47,993 bases of DNA from Enterovibrio sp. JCM 19048 (lineage in GTDB: Bacteria > Pseudomonadota > Gammaproteobacteria > Enterobacterales > Vibrionaceae). Numbering within the stretch: position 1 is the first letter of the stretch; the number at the start of each line of letters is the position of its first letter. Of this stretch, positions 41,004 to 47,993 are shown one piece after another. The translations under genes were made by a program, and so were the position numbers. The notes below the pieces were generated by a model. That model was not told the DNA's origin. It was given only the letters and a program-made list of their open reading frames with translations, and searched no databases. The stretch spans positions 1-47,993 of the forward strand of contig BAXE01000032.1 of NCBI GenBank assembly GCA_001310415.1, read 5' to 3'.

Positions 41004-42187
41004 TTGCAGCAGAACCCTGTTATTCAGGCTGATCGCAACAGTCCACTTGTACCTGTGCTCAGCCTCAGTTTATTTGCTATCGCATCAGGTTACTTGATGA
41101 GCCTAATTCCGCTTGCGCTGGAATCACGCGGTATGGCAGTAAGCCTGGCATCCTGGCTTGCAAGCGTATTCTATGCAGGACTCTTGGGCGGTGCGTTGAT
41201 CAGTGCACGAATTGTAGGGCGCTTTGGTCACAGAAAGTCGCTGGTTGCTTTTCTACTTGTTGTGGTGGGCACCGTTGCGGTAATGGCCGTGTTCGGCTCA
41301 GCACCTGCTTGGCTGGTCGGGCGCTTTATCGCTGGCGTCGCGGTTGCCGGGGTGTTTGTTGTTATCGAATCCTGGCTGCTGATGGCAGACACCGAAAAAG
41401 CGCGGGCAAAGCGTCTCGGCCTGTATATGGCTTCACTTTATGGTGGTTCAGCGCTTGGTCAATTGGTATCGGCCTTTTTGGCACAAACGATGCTCTGCCA
41501 CTGATGATTGTGGCATCGATTTTCTTTGCTGCGGTATTGCCACCGGTTGTGTTTAAAAATGGCCGCCCAAAAGCAGTAGGCCACTCAAGTATTAAAGTCA
41601 GTGAAATGAAGTTGCTTCCATCAGCCGCTTACATTGGCTGTATCGTTTCCGGCTTGGTATTGGGCTCTATTTATGGCTTGTTACCGCTGGAACTGGAAAG
41701 CAAATACAGCCACAGTCAGGTCGGTGCGCTAATGGCAATCGTCATTCTTGGCGGAATGATTGTTCAGCCGTTGGTAAGCTGGCTAAACTCCCGCGTTGAA
41801 AAAGCACTGTTGATGGCTGTATTTTGTTTCACGGGGCTGTTGTCTATTGCCATGATTGAGATTGCCACTGTTGCTGGCGGCGTTATGGCGGGAATGTTCT
41901 TGTTGGGTGCTTCGGCATTTGCACTCTACTGTCGCCATCACCTTGCCTGTCGAAACGTTTGTGAATCAAAAATTGTGGCTGCGGCGGAGCTTATGCTGCT
42001 CAGCTACAGTGTCGGTTCAGTCGTGGGGCCAGTATTAGCCGGCAAAGCAATGCAGGTGAAAGGTGGGCTGATGTTCTATTTCGTTGTCTGCTTCGCTGCA
42101 ACGCTTCTCTATATGCTGGTATCTACCAAGCGCAACCGTCACACCGGTACTGATGGCGTTGATAACGCAGTATCAATAGATATGTAA
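41004..42187 (+). CDS. YcaD-like MFS transporter, one clear and two compensating frameshifts
   Basis: A twelve-helix permease resembling E. coli YcaD: GSAPAWLVGRFIAGVAVAGV, VVIESWLLM, SGLVLGSIYGLLPL and LLSYSVGSVVGP. One G is missing near 41467 (TTGG(G)TATCGG). In addition YCRHHLAC near 41930 stands where the family has YPVAxxxAC; restoring CC in TAC(CC)TGTC and C in CAC(C)CTTG gives LYPVAITLAC. Repaired length is about 395. The start is a TTG at 41004; a later ATG would cut into helix 1. Confidence 0.85.
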
Positions 42188-42695
42188 TCTTTAGCGTGGC
42201 TTGTACCCAAAACAACGCCACGCTTTTTTACTTCCTATACCATCCAGATTTCTCTACAAATCACTCTCAAATACAAAAGTACCGCTTCAGACGGCAAATT
42301 TCCGTCATGTTTTGAGCACAAGCCTTATACCAATCCGCCATTAATTTTATCTTTCTGTATTATATAGAAAAACATATTTTCCGTGACGAATATCACGTTA
42401 ATAAAAATATAACACCAAACTCATACTGACTAATAAAATGAGCAAACATGGGTTAAAAACACATCAAAAAGCCAGACAAAAGAGAGAAAAAAACATGGAC
42501 TACGGTAAAATTTTGACTACAGCTAACATTTCAGCCAATCACACCCCAAAACAGCTAAATTATCTTTTAAATATCAATATCTTAATAATTCACAATAAAA
42601 AATAATCATCAATATTTGTACATTCGGTAACGGCTTCCTAGGCTCCTGTTAACTGTCAATTTTGAGACAGTCGTCACAGTACGGGAGATTTGAGC
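42188..42695. other. AT-rich spacer before the lipoprotein gene
   Basis: 508 bp. A terminator AGCGTGGC/GCCACGCT plus T-run lies at 42193-42230 (for the MFS gene). The rest is very AT-rich and shows no convincing gene; a 36-codon frame at 42495-42605 (MDYGKILTTANIS..) after AGAGAG is possible but unsupported. The composition is unlike the flanking core genes. Confidence 0.5.
42193..42230 (+). terminator. Intrinsic terminator after the YcaD-like gene
   Basis: Stem AGCGTGGC/GCCACGCT (42193-42200 and 42217-42224) with a 16-nt loop and seven T. Confidence 0.87.
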
Positions 42696-43412
42696 ATGTA
42701 CCTTTTTAAGCGTTCGACGATGATCTTAGTTGTTGCACTATTGACACTGTCAGGTTGCGTCCACATCAATGGCCCACTTGAATACGCCAATGAAAATGAG
42801 GCCAACACGCCCACAGTAAACTATCTGCCTGTTGGTATTCCTTTTTTGCTTGGTGGCCACGGCACCAGCGTCCCCCTTACTCCAGAATTGAGCCTAACGG
42901 CAAAGCATGTTGCGAAAATAGACTTCAGTGAAGTCGTTGCCTACCATCCCGATTGCGACATCGCACTCATAAAAGAAGACAACACCGGCAAGAAACTCGC
43001 ATCACTTGGCAAGATTCACTCACAAGAGAGCATAAAGACTTTCGGACGTGGATTGACAGGAAAAACCCTTGTTGGTGAGGGAAAGTACTACCAAGACGTC
43101 AACTTTGTTGATAGTAAAATGTTTGCGCGTTGTCCCGCCAGCATTACAGATGCCGCAGTGCAGTCAGGAATGAGTGGTGGTGGAGCGTTTAACGCAAAAG
43201 GACAGCTTGTAGGCATTATCTCAGGGATGTCAGGTTCAAGATTTCGAATGCTTGATGGGAGTGAGCTGGGTAACGAACGAACCAGCATTTTTGTGTCGAC
43301 ATACTTTGTACGTGACTGGCTGATCAGTGAAGTAGAACAATTTTACGGTGACACCATTGAGCATCTGGCGGTGAAATCAGATACATTTACGACAGCATAT
43401 CTAGAAGACTGA
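42696..43412 (+). CDS. Trypsin-like serine protease lipoprotein
   Basis: 238 residues from the ATG at 42696, with GGGAG upstream. MYLFKRSTMILVVALLTLSG then Cys21 forms a lipoprotein signal (LSGC), predicting a lipid-anchored periplasmic protein. The rest looks like a small trypsin-fold domain: His71 in SLTAKHVAK, Asp88 in CDIALIKED, Ser160 in SGMSGGGAFNAKGQLVGI (GMSGG for the usual GDSGG). There is no PDZ domain. Substrate unknown; the assignment rests on the order and spacing of the triad. It lies in an AT-rich accessory stretch. Confidence 0.72.
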   Translation: MYLFKRSTMILVVALLTLSGCVHINGPLEYANENEANTPTVNYLPVGIPFLLGGHGTSVPLTPELSLTAKHVAKIDFSEVVAYHPDCDIALIKEDNTGKKLASLGKIHSQESIKTFGRGLTGKTLVGEGKYYQDVNFVDSKMFARCPASITDAAVQSGMSGGGAFNAKGQLVGIISGMSGSRFRMLDGSELGNERTSIFVSTYFVRDWLISEVEQFYGDTIEHLAVKSDTFTTAYLED

Positions 43413-43443
43413 TTACCCTATAGTCCCCTAGACTCGATTGCTT

Positions 43444-43472
43444 GCTAGACACTTCCTGTGTCTAGCTTTCTT
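43444..43472 (+). terminator. Intrinsic terminator after the lipoprotein gene
   Basis: A perfect 9-bp stem GCTAGACAC/GTGTCTAGC (43444-43452 and 43458-43466) with a TTCCT loop, then TTTCTTC. Its right arm overlaps the end of the convergent zinc-ribbon gene. Confidence 0.85.
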
Positions 43473-43647
43473 CATAGGCTAGTTTGGTCGAATCTATTTT
43501 TACAAACATTTTTTCAGAGCACCCTAAACATACGACCAGATGGGAGTTTCGTCGGGTTATATTCCGCTGTAAAAAACTTCGATTCAAACGCATATACTGA
43601 ATATGCTCTTTACATACTGGGCAATTAAAAAATCCAACCTGCGACAT
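43462..43647 (-). CDS. Small zinc-ribbon-like protein, copy A (CX2C-X27-CX2C)
   Basis: 61 residues, MSQVGFFNCPVCKEHIQYMR and following, with cysteines at 9, 12, 40 and 43. Between them is a basic stretch RLNRSFLQRNITRR. The ATG at 43647 has GAGG about 8 nt upstream. The cysteine positions are identical to those of a second protein at 47310-47501, so I treat them as paralogues. I do not recognise a characterised family; the pattern suggests a structural zinc site and perhaps nucleic-acid binding. Confidence 0.7.
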   Translation of the reverse strand: MSQVGFFNCPVCKEHIQYMRLNRSFLQRNITRRNSHLVVCLGCSEKMFVKIDSTKLAYEES

Positions 43648-44302
43648 CAATAAACCTCAAAATGCGCGTCAAAATAAAATAAGAAAAGCACTACAACCCA
43701 ACTAAACTCTCGCTCAATGGGTGAAATTCACATAGTGATAGAATTGAAATTGTATTCAAGCAGGGGATTTCTTCAACTTACATAAAAAGTAACCACCCAG
43801 CGATGAAAAATTCATTTTTACAATCACTTAATTACACAAGGATCATAACCAGATCTTTAGAATGTCATGCCCTTACATTAAATAAGTCAATGCAATACGT
43901 AGATGGGAAACATACTCCACGACCAAAACTCTCACTCAGGCTATTCTTTTCATTCAAAACATTCTAGAGTTGAGAAATGAAACCTATTAATAGATTATCG
44001 ACGCTACGGACATACATTTAAATGGCGATTTATCGTTAACTGCAGATCACATTGGGACAAAGCGACTAACCTCTCAAATAATTCGAATTTATTTATACAA
44101 GTATCAACATCAGACTCCTATTTCGTTTAAAGGGCTATTCGAACCATCATTGCAGTGAACATGGCTTGCAGACATAGGCGAACCTGTCTCCCTGAACAGC
44201 GAGCGGCACCAGATCACGCAAACGTTTGCCCTATAGCCATGTCACAGATTTTTTGACAAAATAGCGCCACTTTCTCCTTTAATTCTTTTTCCAAGGAAAA
44301 AC
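43648..44302. other. AT-rich intergenic region before folD
   Basis: 655 bp without a convincing gene on either strand. Near folD there is TTGACA (44253-44258) with TTTAAT 19 nt downstream, a weak promoter. The remainder is low-GC sequence with only very short open frames; it may be decayed accessory DNA. Confidence 0.5.
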
Positions 44303-45157
44303 ATGGCCGCTCAAATCATTGATGGAAGATTGATTTCCCAAACAGTACGGCAGGAAGTCGCAGCGCGCGTGGAGGCACGTAAAGCTGCAGGACTAAGAGC
44401 ACCCGGCCTTGCCGTCGTATTGGTTGGTGACGATCCGGCATCCCAGGTTTACGTGGGTAGCAAAAGACGTGTTTGTGCTGAAGTAGGCTTCGTATCCAAG
44501 TCCTATGATTTGCCATCCAACACCAGCGAAGAAGCTCTGCTTGCGCTAATCGATGAACTAAATAATGACGCTGAGATCGATGGCATTCTCGTACAACTGC
44601 CGCTCCCAGCTCAAATGGATACGACCAATGTGCTTGAACGTATTCACCCAGAAAAGGATGTCGATGGGTTTCACCCATATAACGTTGGCAGACTTTGCCA
44701 GCGAATTCCAAAGCTACGGTCTTGCACCCCAAAGGGCATCATTACGCTCTTAGAGAGATACAATGTTCCTTTGCGAGGTAAACACGCCGTTGTCGTTGGC
44801 GCGTCGAACATTGTTGGCCGACCAATGACCATGGAATTACTACTAGCTGGTTGCACAACGACGACGTGCCACCGTTTTACGAAAGATCTCGAGCATCACG
44901 TCAGACAAGCCGATTTATTGGTTGTAGCCGTAGGTAAGCCAAACTTCATTCCCGGAGCTTGGATAAAGCCAGGTGCAGTGGTGATAGATGTCGGTATCAA
45001 CCGATTAGAAAACGGATCCCTTGTTGGCGACGTTGAGTATGCGGTGGCATCAGAGCAAGCCAGTCATATCACACCAGTACCTGGTGGAGTGGGTCCAATG
45101 ACAGTTGCAACGCTGATTGAAAACACATTATTGGCGTGCGAGCAGTACCACTCCTAA
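44303..45157 (+). CDS. folD: Methylenetetrahydrofolate dehydrogenase/cyclohydrolase FolD
   Basis: A bifunctional folate enzyme giving 10-formyl-THF. 284 residues, intact. Active-site Tyr50 and Lys54 are in [18 protein letters not shown] and [14 protein letters not shown] follow, then the NADP-binding [12 protein letters not shown] and the C-terminal [31 protein letters not shown] precedes the ATG. tRNA-Arg is commonly close to folD in vibrios; here about 4 kb of accessory genes lie between them. Confidence 0.97.
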   Translation: MAAQIIDGRLISQTVRQEVAARVEARKAAGLRAPGLAVVLVGDDPASQVYVGSKRRVCAEVGFVSKSYDLPSNTSEEALLALIDELNNDAEIDGILVQLPLPAQMDTTNVLERIHPEKDVDGFHPYNVGRLCQRIPKLRSCTPKGIITLLERYNVPLRGKHAVVVGASNIVGRPMTMELLLAGCTTTTCHRFTKDLEHHVRQADLLVVAVGKPNFIPGAWIKPGAVVIDVGINRLENGSLVGDVEYAVASEQASHITPVPGGVGPMTVATLIENTLLACEQYHS

Positions 45158-45189
45158 TACTCTCTATATCTCATATCCCCCTGACTATT

Positions 45190-45224
45190 GAGGCAGCGCT
45201 GCCCCCAGCCCTGCCTCTTATTAT
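45190..45224 (+). terminator. Intrinsic terminator after folD
   Basis: Stem GAGGCAG/CTGCCTC (45190-45196 and 45211-45217), then TTATTATTTG. Confidence 0.75.
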
Positions 45225-45438
45225 TTGTCTAGTTTCTCTCAAAATCTTATCTGTTTCGCTACCAATCCGCGCCTTGGGTCACAATCACCTCAAGTCAATA
45301 TATTGACACATAAGTCGCATTTGTGACACATGCATGTTTTATTCGACACGTACTGTATGTAAATTAAGCAACCAACAAAATCACTGATAACAGCGTCAGC
45401 AGCAATAGTGCGCTCTTGGCTAGAAGGCGAAACTAATC

Positions 45439-46514
45439 ATGCTATATACCTTGGCGATAGTAATGGGACTATCGTTCATATCCCTATACTTGTTGAGATT
45501 GGTAGCTTTTCAAATTGGGCTACTCGATAAACCCACAGCACGAAACTCCATGATGGCGCCGTTCCATTGGTAGGCGGGATTTCCCTGTACATTTCGTTGA
45601 TCGCTTACTTCTCGATTTTCGGTATCATCGACGTGACTACCATCGTCTATTTGTTTTCCATCAGTATCCTGACTTTAGTCGGCGCATTGGATGACAAATT
45701 CGACGTTAGCTACAAAATACGTTTCTTTATCCAAATCCTTTTAGCTGTCGTCATGATGTCTACTGTCAACGTCGAATTGGAATATCTCGGCAATATCCTT
45801 GGTTTAGGTGACATTCATCTGGGAGTGCTTGGATACCCAATAACGGTTCTTGCAATAGTAGGAGCGATAAATGCCTTCAATATGGTAGATGGTATTGATG
45901 GATTGCTAGGAGGTATTTCTGTCGTGGTATTCGGCTCGTTAGGATATATATTCCTGGACGCTGGCGTTTATTCACTAGGCATGCTTTGTCTTGTTATCAT
46001 TGCTGCGCTGTTACCTTATATATGTTTCAATTTAGGTTTGGTAGGTAAGAAAAGAAAGGTTTTCATGGGTGACGCAGGCTCTATGCTCATTGGCTTCACG
46101 GCTGTTTGGCTATTAATAAAAGCAACACAACCTAATTTCTATCCGATTCTTCGCCCAGTCACTGTGCTTTGGATAATTGCACTGCCTTTAATGGATATGG
46201 CAGCGATTATGATTCGTCGTATCCGTCGTGGCGACTCTCCCTTTAAGCCAGACAGAGAACATCTTCATCATATTTGCCAAAGGGCTGGTCTCAATCCATT
46301 TCAAACCTTGATGGCCATTTGTACCTTTGCATTATCATTGTCCGCCTTTGGAATTATCGGTGAAAATACAGGTATTCCTGAGTCAGCTATGTTCGCTTTG
46401 TTTATATTTGTGTTCTTCCTTTACTATTTTGCATTGGCTTATGTATGGAGAATACTTACTTTTGTTCGCCGCATGTTTAAGAAAGAAGAACTCGAATACC
46501 AAAGCGAAAATTAA
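45439..46514 (+). CDS. wecA: WecA-type undecaprenyl-phosphate GlcNAc-1-phosphate transferase, one apparent frameshift
   Basis: Transfers a sugar phosphate to undecaprenyl phosphate, the first step for O-antigen or ECA. Motifs are LVGGISLYISLIAYFS, DDKFDVSYKIR, FNMVDGIDGLLGG, MGDAGSMLIGF and REHLHHICQRAG (the His box). One A is missing near 45549 (CGAAA(A)CTCC); repair gives KPTARKLHDGAVPLVGG. Repaired length is 358, with about eleven helices. ATG at 45439. I find no ops/JUMPstart element upstream. Confidence 0.92.
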
Positions 46515-46534
46515 ATCTCATCCCATAATGGCAC

Positions 46535-46568
46535 GCATAGCGCTATTTAATAGTGCTATGCTTTCTTC
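46535..46568 (+). terminator. Intrinsic terminator after wecA
   Basis: A 12-bp stem GCATAGCGCTAT/ATAGTGCTATGC (46535-46546 and 46550-46561, one G-U pair) with a TTA loop, then TTTCTTCC. Confidence 0.85.
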
Positions 46569-46643
46569 CTAGCCTAACCCACAATTATGACTAATCTTCC
46601 CATCGGCTTATTCCCAATCATCACATACTAATTATTTATTCTG

Positions 46644-47012
46644 CTAGGCGCGTAGTTTGCGCAAACTGAAAACCAGTACCACAAATAAAACTGATGATAT
46701 GTTGATAGTTGCATCAAGGACTGTACCATCCCGTCCTGGCACCCATGTCGCTTGTGCCACTTCGGAAAACGCGCCAAGAAAAACCAAACTAATCCAACCT
46801 AAAATCATGATATTACGAGGAAAAATACAAACCCACCACGCTGCAATATGAAATAGAGCGAAATGAAAAAGAAGGTCTCCGTAGCCAAAGAAGAATGACG
46901 TCCCATTTAATGAGAACACATTCAGTCCAAAGCGTGTAAACAAAGATAAAATTGCTAAAAGCAGTATCAAGGAAGTAAATATGTGGAGGTTTCTCAAAAC
47001 GCCAAAATCCAT
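46644..47012 (-). CDS. VanZ-like membrane protein
   Basis: 122 residues with four hydrophobic segments. GYGDLLFHFALFHIAAWW and FLGAFSEVAQATWVPGRDGT are the VanZ-family signatures (a Glu followed by a PGR-D element), then a last helix SSVLFVVLVFSLRKLRA. VanZ members are small membrane proteins sometimes found in polysaccharide loci; function not established. Convergent with wecA. Confidence 0.75.
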   Translation of the reverse strand: MDFGVLRNLHIFTSLILLLAILSLFTRFGLNVFSLNGTSFFFGYGDLLFHFALFHIAAWWVCIFPRNIMILGWISLVFLGAFSEVAQATWVPGRDGTVLDATINISSVLFVVLVFSLRKLRA

Positions 47013-47309
47013 TTTAACTTATCGTGCAGACACGTGAGGGTTTCTGGATGTAAGCGTATCAGAGTAGACCTTGTTTGGCATGCGTTAGTTTTATGTGGAA
47101 TGTTACATTATCAGGAAGGAAGTTTATGAATGAGCCTTGCTCAGAATGGCTACTCACATAGAATGCGAAGAGGAGGATTTCTCAGTTTGGTGGATACACA
47201 GAGGTATCAGTTTTGCCTGAAGGTAAAAAGACAACACGGAAGGACTACGCCCCTCACATTAAGCTATTGCTCGGTAATCACAATTGGCATCCTTGCCATG
47301 ACATCCTAG

Positions 47310-47501
47310 TTATGCCACTGTTTCAAGTTGGCTCTCGGCTGCCCTTTTACCTCCCAAATAAACTAAAGCGTCGCAATCACAACATTTGGCCTTCTGGGCA
47401 TGACGGTGAGTCACATGCTTTTCCAGCCAGGTTCGTTTAATACGAAAGAATCCATTTCTACGGTGGCATTCAGGGCATTCCGTATTCTGGAATATCAGCA
47501 C
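47310..47501 (-). CDS. Small zinc-ribbon-like protein, copy B (CX2C-X27-CX2C)
   Basis: 63 residues from a GTG at 47501 preceded by GAGGAG about 9 nt upstream, an unusually good ribosome site. It reads (V)LIFQNTECPECHRRNGFF, with cysteines 9, 12, 40 and 43, the same positions as copy A. Shared core residues include R-x2-R-S/T-F/W-L and I/V-T-x-R. The C-terminal tail differs. Function unknown; a zinc ribbon is inferred. Confidence 0.72.
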   Translation of the reverse strand: MLIFQNTECPECHRRNGFFRIKRTWLEKHVTHRHAQKAKCCDCDALVYLGGKRAAESQLETVA

Positions 47502-47772
47502 TTTTTTAACTCCTCACAAGTTGATGCTGGCAATTTAAATCTGCCTATGTGCCGTGCAATTTGTTTTTATGCCTAGTTTTCATTACGTGTCAGCGATCAC
47601 AATTCGTGATACGCATTCCAAATGCCATGAAATACCTTTATTTGCCATACAAATATCACGCCCTAACAATGCAACAGTCGCTGGAAATCTGGACAGGCAC
47701 AAATAAAGATCGTAACAGAATGAAATTATTGAATTTAATGACAAGTGTATCGTGGAATTAGAAATTAGATCT

Positions 47773-47809
47773 AAAAAAACGCCCGTGATAAGAGATTATC
47801 AGCAGGCGT
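47773..47809 (-). terminator. Terminator for a minus-strand gene beyond the right edge
   Basis: Stem ACGCC/GGCGT with inner GATAA/TTATC (47779-47809) and a GAGA loop, followed on the minus strand by seven T. The transcript it ends would enter from right of the window. Confidence 0.7.
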
Positions 47810-47821
47810 CTAAGATGAGAT

Positions 47822-47900
47822 GTGTACCCAAACAACCTGAAGATGCTCGCATTCAAATCGTTTAGGTGTATACCTAAACAATCCGAAGATGCAGGATTCA
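47822..47900 (+). repeat. Two imperfect ~35-bp direct repeats
   Basis: Copy 1 (47822-47855) and copy 2 (47866-47900) share GTGTA..CC.AAACAA.C.GAAGATGC..G.ATTCA. Copy 2 overlaps a short palindrome TTTAGGTGTATACCTAAA (47861-47878). Confidence 0.8.
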
Positions 47901-47906
47901 GCGAGA

Positions 47907-47990
47907 TTGACTGACGTTGTGATCGCGGCGTTCCTTTGTAGGTGTAGTCACCTCCATCAAAAGGAACAACAAGAGCACGGCGTCAGTCAA
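47907..47990. repeat. Large imperfect palindrome at the right edge
   Basis: Outer arms TTGACTGACG/CGTCAGTCAA (47907-47916 and 47981-47990) continue with 5 more pairs including two G-U; inner stems are GTTCCTTT/AAAGGAAC (47930-47937 and 47960-47967) and AGGTG/CACCT around a TAGT loop. The whole 84 nt can fold into one long hairpin. Confidence 0.8.
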
Positions 47991-47993
47991 CTC

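Larger units (their letters stand above)
47502..47993. other. Right-edge non-coding region with repeats
   Basis: 492 bp with no convincing gene; a 70-codon plus-strand frame at 47549-47761 has no ribosome site or family features. It holds a minus-strand terminator, two direct repeats and a large palindrome, listed separately. The region continues beyond the window. Confidence 0.5.

Noticed and set aside
42495..42605. 36-codon plus-strand ORF
   Set aside because: Composition is that of random AT-rich DNA, with no domain and no linkage; not enough to call a gene.
47549..47761. 70-codon plus-strand ORF near the right edge
   Set aside because: No ribosome-binding site, no recognisable features, and it sits in repeat-bearing non-coding DNA.

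Overview
The window reads as a chromosomal segment of a marine gammaproteobacterium of the Vibrionaceae type (an inference from an OmpU-like porin, rhombosortase, a DUF2496 protein, and the blocks recR-ybaB-dnaX-apt-ybaN and tig-clpP-clpX-lon-hupB-ppiD; a Grimontia/Enterovibrio/Photobacterium-like genome would fit). Nearly all of it is ordinary core genome. The accessory part is the AT-richer stretch from about 42.2 kb to the right edge.

Layout. 1-5 kb: recR, ybaB, dnaX, apt, ybaN and a tiny membrane ORF on the minus strand, then a DksA-type zinc protein. 5-9.4 kb: a DUF2057 protein, the porin and dinG. 9.4-11.9 kb: a plus-strand series of TSUP permease, priC, a histone-deacetylase-like hydrolase and a DUF2496 protein. 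12.3-19.7 kb: Na+/alanine symporter with a structured leader, TIGR02647 protein, MFS permease, Tim44-like protein, TM2 protein, TetR regulator and an MFS-PlsC fusion. 19.7-26.7 kb: a complete, tightly overlapping menFDHBCE operon for menaquinone synthesis. 27.1-32.6 kb: alaA, rhombosortase, DTW-domain enzyme, yfbR, a ComEA-like protein and ppiD. 32.9-39.6 kb: hupB, lon, clpX, clpP and tig, the protein quality-control cluster, with a MITE-like element between clpX and lon and a sigma-32 promoter before lon. 40 kb: tRNA-Arg(UCU). 40.3-48 kb: MgtC-like protein, YcaD-like MFS, a lipoprotein serine protease, folD, wecA (possible entry to a surface-polysaccharide locus), a VanZ-like protein and two paralogous small zinc-ribbon proteins.

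The dominant oddity is about forty apparent frameshifts. Every one I could resolve is a missing one or two bases, many in short homopolymers. They hit genes that cannot plausibly be dead (dnaX) and others under strong constraint (lon, clpX, apt), and repairing them restores family-typical lengths. I read this as a deletion-biased sequencing or assembly artefact, so these genes are annotated as CDS over their whole span. Against that background one frameshift is probably genuine biology: a programmed -1 site in dnaX with an A AAA AAG heptamer, an SD-like enhancer, a downstream hairpin and an immediate -1 stop.

The best candidates for less-described biology are the paralogous CX2C-X27-CX2C proteins, the 270-bp terminal-inverted-repeat element beside lon, the GGA-loop leader of the alanine symporter, a possible small RNA upstream of alaA, and the large palindrome with direct repeats at the right edge.
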